From NCBI GenBank assembly GCA_009741485.1, contig CM019236.1, forward strand, positions 26,105,802 through 26,169,801: a stretch of DNA of 64,000 nt, read 5' to 3'. Shown here in pieces: positions 57,598-64,000 of the stretch. The position numbers and the translations under genes are program-made. This stretch comes from Malurus cyaneus samueli. Taxonomy: Eukaryota > Chordata > Aves > Passeriformes > Maluridae. Under the pieces are notes generated by a model. That model saw only the letters and a list, made by a program, of their open reading frames with translations, did no database searches and was not told the origin of the DNA. Numbering within the stretch: position 1 is the first letter of the stretch; each line of letters starts with the position of its first letter.

Positions 57598-60500
57598 TCA
57601 ACCCTTGAATTAACTATTTTCAAATAGCTTTACATTTTTGTAATATATATACTCTTTAGATATGTCTTTGAAATTATTTTTAAAAGGACATATGACAAAC
57701 AAATTTTTCTTAAATTCTGAACAAAAATTCAAAACAGATTACCACTTGAAAGAAAGGCTATTGATTTAAACCACTCCAAATTGCATTTTCACATTTAGAA
57801 ATAAAGCAAAAAAAGACAAAAAATTATTAAAGTAATAGAATGAAATTAAAATAAAATAGAATGAAAATATTAATAGTTCAAAATGAGTGAGTACAAGGTA
57901 AGGTAGGGCAAGACCCACATTGGAAACTGTGCCAGGTGATCCAGAAAACTTATGCTTTCTCCAAGACTTTGAATGGGCCAGTTATCACATACTTCTATCT
58001 GACAACATCACAGCCATGCACACACTGACAGATTAAGTAATTATCAGATAACATAGCAAAAAAAAATGCATTTTGGACTTGTGCATATCCCTCTCTTTGA
58101 GTACATCACTGTCTTTAAATGACACTGTTTAATGTGTGATTTGTTTTATGCACACTTTTCAATACCCTGATGGTTGAGATGCCATGCAAAAAAAAGATCC
58201 TTTTACCTTCATAAATAGTTGAGGTAAAATCCATAATTAAGACTTCACAAATATGTATTGTAGTGCAGTATTCCCAGTCCGGCTGGGTTTCATCACCATT
58301 GCAGATCCAAAAAATGAAACTTCCACAGTTGACACTGGTTTCAAGGTTTGTTTTTTTTTGGGGATGAACAGGTTTGAATTATGTTTAATAGAATAGCAAA
58401 GACTATTACCACTGTTAATGAACTGCCATTATGTTTCAAAAGGCCCATCTTGGTAAAACCCTGGTTATTTATTTCTTACCTTAAACATAGCTCACTGCTC
58501 TTTACCTGGCAATTACCATCAAACTCAGATTTTAAATACATTTCAAATATTGGAACATCTTAATAGCAATGCATACATGGAGCATATATTAATATACTAC
58601 TCACCAATTTTAATCTTTGCAAAGGAATTCTGCTAGTGTCTATCGGAGTACGCTCTGTGACATTACCAAATCTGACTTCTGGGATGGCAATTGCACATAT
58701 TACATGTGCCCACCTGTGAAAAGTGGCAAGTCAAAAATACCACCAAAAAACCCAAAGAAATACAAGTATTTAAGTTGTTACTTGCTGTGCATTTGGCTTT
58801 TGCTCTTGGTTTGGTTTTCTTAAAGGTACTCATCTGTAGTTACTTCCTTATCAGGCTTTCCTAAGTTTCTTTAAACCATTTTAACAAACTTTGTAATGAT
58901 ACCACTTTGTGTATATAGAACTTCAGACTGAGGGATCATTGCAACCATTTGTAAGCATGTTTTACTTTTTATTTATGAAGTAGAAAGTTTTAGCAGGTGT
59001 GATAGTCAGGTATGTATGTAAACACTACACTATTTGGTTCATGTGTAATTTATCATCTACAGCATTTATTACTCATAATTAACATCATGGAGACTTGAGT
59101 AACTATTCTTAGGCAACATACATGATCACAATTAGTCATTCATCTATCAAAATGCGAAATGAAACAAATGCTATCAAGACCTTCCGCCTACAGACAATGG
59201 CATACGGGCAGCAAAGTGATCAGGCTACCAGTGCAATGCCCCAGCATGAACCAGATCTCCTTAAGTAGCAAAAGCACCTGCAAGTGCCTGGGAAACAGTG
59301 CTTCATTTAAGATTTCAGTGCATCTTCAGGTTTGCCTACATACTTCCTATATCCATCAGAAAGAAGTCTGTATCCTGTTTCGACACTTGAATTTCAAACT
59401 AAGAGAAGTTAAATAAAACTAAAAAAAGTCTGAAAATAATGTTGAAATTATGTATTTCATGAAGTAAAACAGAAGCTAACAATACTTTGATTATAAAAGA
59501 GCAGCCTTCTTTAGAGGTTAACTCTAAAATCTTTTGGGGGCAGACAAGTAGTCCGCAGAAGTATATAATGATACACAACCAAACAAACTGCTGTCATATG
59601 ACTTTAAAGTTGTATTGGTCAGCAGATCTATTTTTATTATGGTGACAGTTTGTTCATGTTTTAACTTAAGAGTCTTGTTTTGAGACTTCTTTTAAAATTT
59701 TATTAACATCTTTTTTCTTTCCATAGAGACCAGCCCACGTGCTAAACCGCATTGTCTTATCATTGTAGCTTTATGAGACAGAAATGCTATAAATAAAATG
59801 TCTTGTTAATCAATCTTCAACTACACATTTACACTCAGACATCTCTCAACCTACCAGACTCAAAATATTTGCTTTGATCTGCTGAAAGGAAAGAATCTCA
59901 GTTCTCCTATATGGCAAACTTCTTACTCTATGCACACATATCAGTTTGATCCATTATCTCTTAAAATAGCAAGCTATTCCTACATCTCTAATTAGCATGT
60001 AAAGCGAAAAGAAGGAGAAAAGGAAATGCACATGTTAGATTTTACACTTCTTGGAGAAAAAGGACATAATTGTAACATATTTTTCTAAAAACTCAAAACT
60101 TTGAAGTGGTAGCTAATGCTGAAAGATAGATTAAAAACTCCACAATGTGTAACAACCATTAGGTGTTACAGAAACATGAAAACCAGAGCTGAACTGCTTT
60201 TACAAGAAATTCCATTTCATAAATCTGTAACACTAACCTGAAGAGTGACAGAATGTAAACCCAAAAACCTTATATATAATTATACAAGCTACATGACTTT
60301 ATGAAAACCTCTGAGGATTTTTCTATTAATATATCTTATGAAACATTTGAAAAAAAAATATATTGATGTACAGCAAAAGACATACATATTTTTAAAGATG
60401 CAACATGTAAGCTACCAAGAGCAACTATCAAAAGGGCATGATAAATTCTAACGGACATTACTTTTTTTTTTATTTTTTTAGGTGAGTACAGCAAATAGCA

Positions 60501-63480
60501 AATTCCAGGAAATTTAAAACAACTAAAAATCAGCTGAAGATTTTCATGTACTGGCAAACATCTCCAATAAAATGACTACAATAATTTTTTATGAAGGTAA
60601 GATATGGCCTGAGTTGTACAAAAAAACCTGCTTCTAACTGGACAATTTACAAGGGTCATGCAATCAATTGCAAATCTCTGAAAAATAAATTCTGTCCTGG
60701 TAAGTGAGAGAGAATGTTGTATCTAGATCATGTCTTACCATTGCATTCCAAAGCATGAAAGAAAGAGATCTACAGAATATTGCTAAGCTACTAAGTTAAG
60801 CTAATTAATTATTAAATTATTCAAAATGCAAAAAGACTATTCTACTATTGGGCTTGAAAAAATATTAAGCTGCAACATTTTCTACTTTAGCTGTTAGCTA
60901 TACTTGGTTACTTGCTATAGTGTTCTGTCACCCAGATACAAAGAAAAATAATGATGCTGTTAATAGCATGATGTCAGCAACAAGACTGTTTTTGACATAG
61001 TGTGATAGAAGTGCATTTGAAAAAAAAAACTTCAGAATTAAAAATTATTTCAATAGGATTAAAATTAATTCGTTGAAAATACTGGGTTTAGCAGTTCAAA
61101 GGTATTGTATTGTAATTTTCAGGAGCAAAGAAAAAATACACTTTGCTGTTTGATAAGACTTGCCCATGCAAACAATGATAAATGAGCTCTCATTTACTTT
61201 CTTTGCACAAAGGCCAGCAGATTGAAATTTGGAACAAGCAAGTGTGTGCAAATACTAAACAAATGTTATGTTTTAGTATCTAACTATTTCACAAAATGCC
61301 AGTGCCACATTTTAATGGAAGTAATTTTAATTCTGCAGCAATTTAGCTTAAAGGGACACTGTCAAGTAATTAGGTATACAAATGTTTTTGCACATAGGAA
61401 TGGCCTGGCAATGAAGTCTAAAGTAGGCACATCCAGTCCTGAAGAATATATTATACAATATACTACTTACTTTTTGTCAGTAGTTTGCTTTAATGCACCA
61501 CCTCTCAAATTGCAGAGACAACATTCCTAAAAATAAAAATAGAGTAGAAAAAAGTGAGCTTTAATGATGGTTTACAAGTCAGTTTTATAAATCTGATCTT
61601 AATTGCCAATGCAATTAATTACTAGGTTACAAACTGACACTTACAAACATAGCGATTCCTTACAGGGGAGGGGAAGAATACACTAACAAAAAGAAAAACA
61701 ACTCACACTAAAGAGAAAATATATTTAAGCGTTACTTCTGGATCAAGTGACAGAATCACTTTGAAACATTATTTAAAAAACTCCAAAACCACGACAAAAA
61801 AACAAAAAAACAATCCCCAGCATTTTTAATCAGTACTGCCATTGAAAGGCTGGAAATACCATACATCTTACAAAGGTAAAATGAAGTTCCATGGCACATA
61901 AATGGTTCAATAGAAGTTACTGAGAAACTGACCCATAAGCTATTGATCCAGCTCAAATTGGTTTTATTCTTTTTCTTTTTCCCTGCAGTATACTTCACTG
62001 CTTTGATCTTCACTATAACTCCATCTCTTTCAGGGCACTCAGCAAGGTGTTCAGTGGTTCCCACATAATATGCCAAAAAACACGTCTTTTTCTATCTCTA
62101 CTTAAAACTGGGCCTTTGAACAGATACAGTCAGCTCTTCTTTCCAACCCTTCACTCCTTCTCTTCAGTCTTCTCCATTTCTGAATCTATTCCTTTCCCTT
62201 TTTTTCCTTTTTGTTTCTTTTCCCTTGAGCCGGTTGATTACAAAGGGTTTTCCCCACATAGTTACGTTTTTTTCTGCTTGTTTTTTTCTGGTCTCTACAA
62301 AGAACCAGAAAAACAAAGAACATTTTTTACATTTTTTACAAAAGCAAAAAAACCAGATTCAAGTTATTCTGTGACTGTCCACCTAAATAAAACCATGTCC
62401 TTTGAACATCTACATTTAGGTTGCCCTCGTAGGAGAAAAAAACACTCAAACAAATAGAATAAAAACAGAGGCAAAGCAAAACGCCAAAGAACTTCTGATC
62501 TTATCTTACAAATTTCAATGATGAAGAACACAAATATCTGCCAAAAATTCAATTGAATGCTATATTACACTTCCTAGGAAAAAACACTTTCTAAAAGAAA
62601 AAAAAAAAGCTCTCCTAATGATCTCTTTGCTATTTAAACACACAAATTTTGCCTTACCAAATAAAACCATGGAGAATAGAACGTTTTATGGAATATCCTT
62701 TAATAATTTAATATTATTTTAGAGCTTTAAAGAAGAGAATTGAGGTTTGTTATTCTATACACAACATTATGATGGGGCCTAATATACTTCAGATCACATT
62801 TCCCTTTCTAAAACTTTGAGTATTAAATCAGGGAACCCAAACGCTCAGAGCTATATTGCTTCCAGTAAAGCAACACCACAGACATGGAAAATTTGTTTCT
62901 AACTGGCATTCAGTTCTGAAAAACAAGCACATACGTGTAAAAAACATGTCACAAAACTATATACAGACCCTTAACATCCAAACCTGGAATTTTGAAGACT
63001 ATCCTAGCACAACAGAGTTATCTTACAGTACTGCATCATCTTCAATTTGATTTACCTTAGAATCTTCCTTAGAAACCAGAAGAAAAAACATTTTTTTTTC
63101 AGCTCTTTGATTTTGTTATCCTCAGTGTCATCTATTGTTATCAGTGTTATCTATCTTCATAAACATAACTTGGTCACTGTCATAGTGAGATACTAAAAAA
63201 ATAGGTACAATATGTTGATTTTATATAGGACATTAGTAGATGCAAGATAAAACCAGTAAAAATAAATGGGCATACATCTCCATGACTGCATGAGAGTAAC
63301 AAAATAAATGATGCAAGCAGTACAGAAAATTAATATCTAAAATGAATAGCCATTCTGGAAGAGGCTCCACTTCTAAGGAGGTTGCTTCCCGTGGTTGGTT
63401 TTGGTTCATTCATTTATTGGTTTTTTTGAGGCTTGCTACAGTAGCCGTTAAAAAAAATCGCATTTTGCAATCAAAACCTG
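57598..63480. other. Single-copy AT-rich sequence, no gene recognised
   Basis: I found no conserved coding exon, RNA gene or clear repeat. Several open frames of 60-136 codons occur (for example 61222-61530 plus, 61756-62076 minus, 62047-62457 plus), but none has a recognisable domain, and the last is biased by T-rich sequence. A good acceptor-like site (polypyrimidine then cag) ends at about 61988 on the plus strand without a supported exon after it. Confidence 0.5.
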
Positions 63481-63489
63481 TTTTGGAGG

Positions 63490-64000
63490 GCTCTCTGCAA
63501 TCTGGTCCCAGAGGCCAGGTCACCTCAGGTCCAACAGACTGAACCTTCCTCCCAGCACTTGTGCACCAACAGCATCACAGAGCAGTGGGCAGCAGGAGGA
63601 GGCAGCAAGTTAGCAGCAGCGTTGACCGCCGTTGCACTGGCCACTAGTGCGGCTCTGTAAGCTCCTGCCTTCCTGGCAAGGTTCTTTCTGCCCACGTATT
63701 TTTTCCCCTTTGTCTCCCAGATGGTGTGGCCACACATCATCATGGACACACCATCATGGGGTAGAGAGCTGATGCCACTTTCCCTGTGTCTTTCAAGCCC
63801 CGCAGGCTTGAAATCCTGGAAATGTTATTTCCCGCACTTCAGGTCTCTGCTTGTTCCCAGAGTCATAGATTTAGAAATTTTGTATCTAGTGATTATTTAC
63901 AGGTTTGGTTTTTTTGCCTGCTAGTGTTTCTCTCCTTAGTAAACTGTTATTTTTTTCTTATACCTTACTTACATATTCATTCCTTATTGGTGGGAAGGAA
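63490..64000 (+). mobile_element. Probable endogenous-retrovirus LTR (partial)
   Basis: This block is richer in GC than its surroundings. Its right part resembles LTRs I know from songbird genomes: gtcatagatttagaaatttt, then tttgcctgctagtgtttctc and ccttagtaaactgttatttt. AGTAAA could serve as a poly(A) signal, which suggests plus orientation. No viral coding sequence is seen, and the window ends before the right boundary. The left boundary is uncertain and the family name is not assigned. Confidence 0.45.

Noticed and set aside
58617..58823. Plus-strand frame containing [13 protein letters not shown] followed by a hydrophobic tail
   Set aside because: It suggested a small secreted or membrane protein, but I could not match any family. 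It is short and has no splice or promoter support.
61756..62457. Frames of 106 (minus) and 136 (plus) codons as genes
   Set aside because: No domain was recognised, the plus frame is driven by T-rich sequence, and the two overlap on opposite strands. The acceptor-like site near 61988 lacks a supported exon.
48012..64000. UHRF2 ubiquitin-like and tandem Tudor exons
   Set aside because: I searched the minus strand for the expected conserved segments and found none. They probably lie outside the window or in the gap.

Overview
The window is AT-rich, intron-dominated vertebrate DNA, most likely from a bird. The evidence is (i) CR1 LINE fragments with avian-style 3' ends, (ii) an LTR-like block at the right edge, and (iii) exons of one recognisable gene whose protein matches UHRF2, the UHRF1-family E3 ligase and methyl-/hydroxymethyl-cytosine reader. 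There are no bacterial genes, tRNAs, rRNAs or CRISPR arrays. Almost all short open frames are chance frames in introns or repeats.

UHRF2 runs on the minus strand, so its N-terminal side lies to the right. Ten exons can be placed from splice sites and conserved protein: PHD finger (25356-25542, 22285-22408), SRA domain (21780-21887, 18201-18305, 10428-10534, 8306-8468, 7602-7739), post-SRA linker (6673-6796, 6105-6265) and the first half of the RING finger (5282-5380). All phases agree across the ten exons, giving 1316 nt of uninterrupted frame (about 438 codons). The N-terminal ubiquitin-like and tandem Tudor exons, and the last exon with the rest of the RING, were not found.

The layout is dominated by a large direct duplication. 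Block A (about 5.4-25.9 kb) is repeated in the same orientation as block B (about 27.2-47.99 kb), offset by about 21.9-22.1 kb. Long stretches look base-for-base identical, separated by patches differing mostly by one-base indels. Block B carries nine of the ten exons, three of them damaged. A third copy of part of the largest intron (12.06-16.38 kb) occupies 1-4427. The copies end at 25-N gaps (4428-4452, 47987-48011) or at a homopolymer-rich, error-like stretch (27.15-27.48 kb). The simplest reading is a false duplication in the assembly (two haplotypes or overlapping contigs laid end to end), not two UHRF2 genes. A 171-bp insertion/deletion separates block A from the other two copies.

From 48,012 to 64,000 the sequence is single copy, with no exon I can assign. 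It holds three CR1 fragments (endonuclease/RT part at about 48.48-49.9 kb; minus-strand 3' part at about 50.2-50.64 kb; plus-strand RT/3' part at about 56.74-57.6 kb), low-complexity tracts, and an LTR-like sequence at 63.5-64.0 kb. I found no new biological system. The most important message is structural: the UHRF2 locus here is mis-assembled and should not be counted as a gene duplication.
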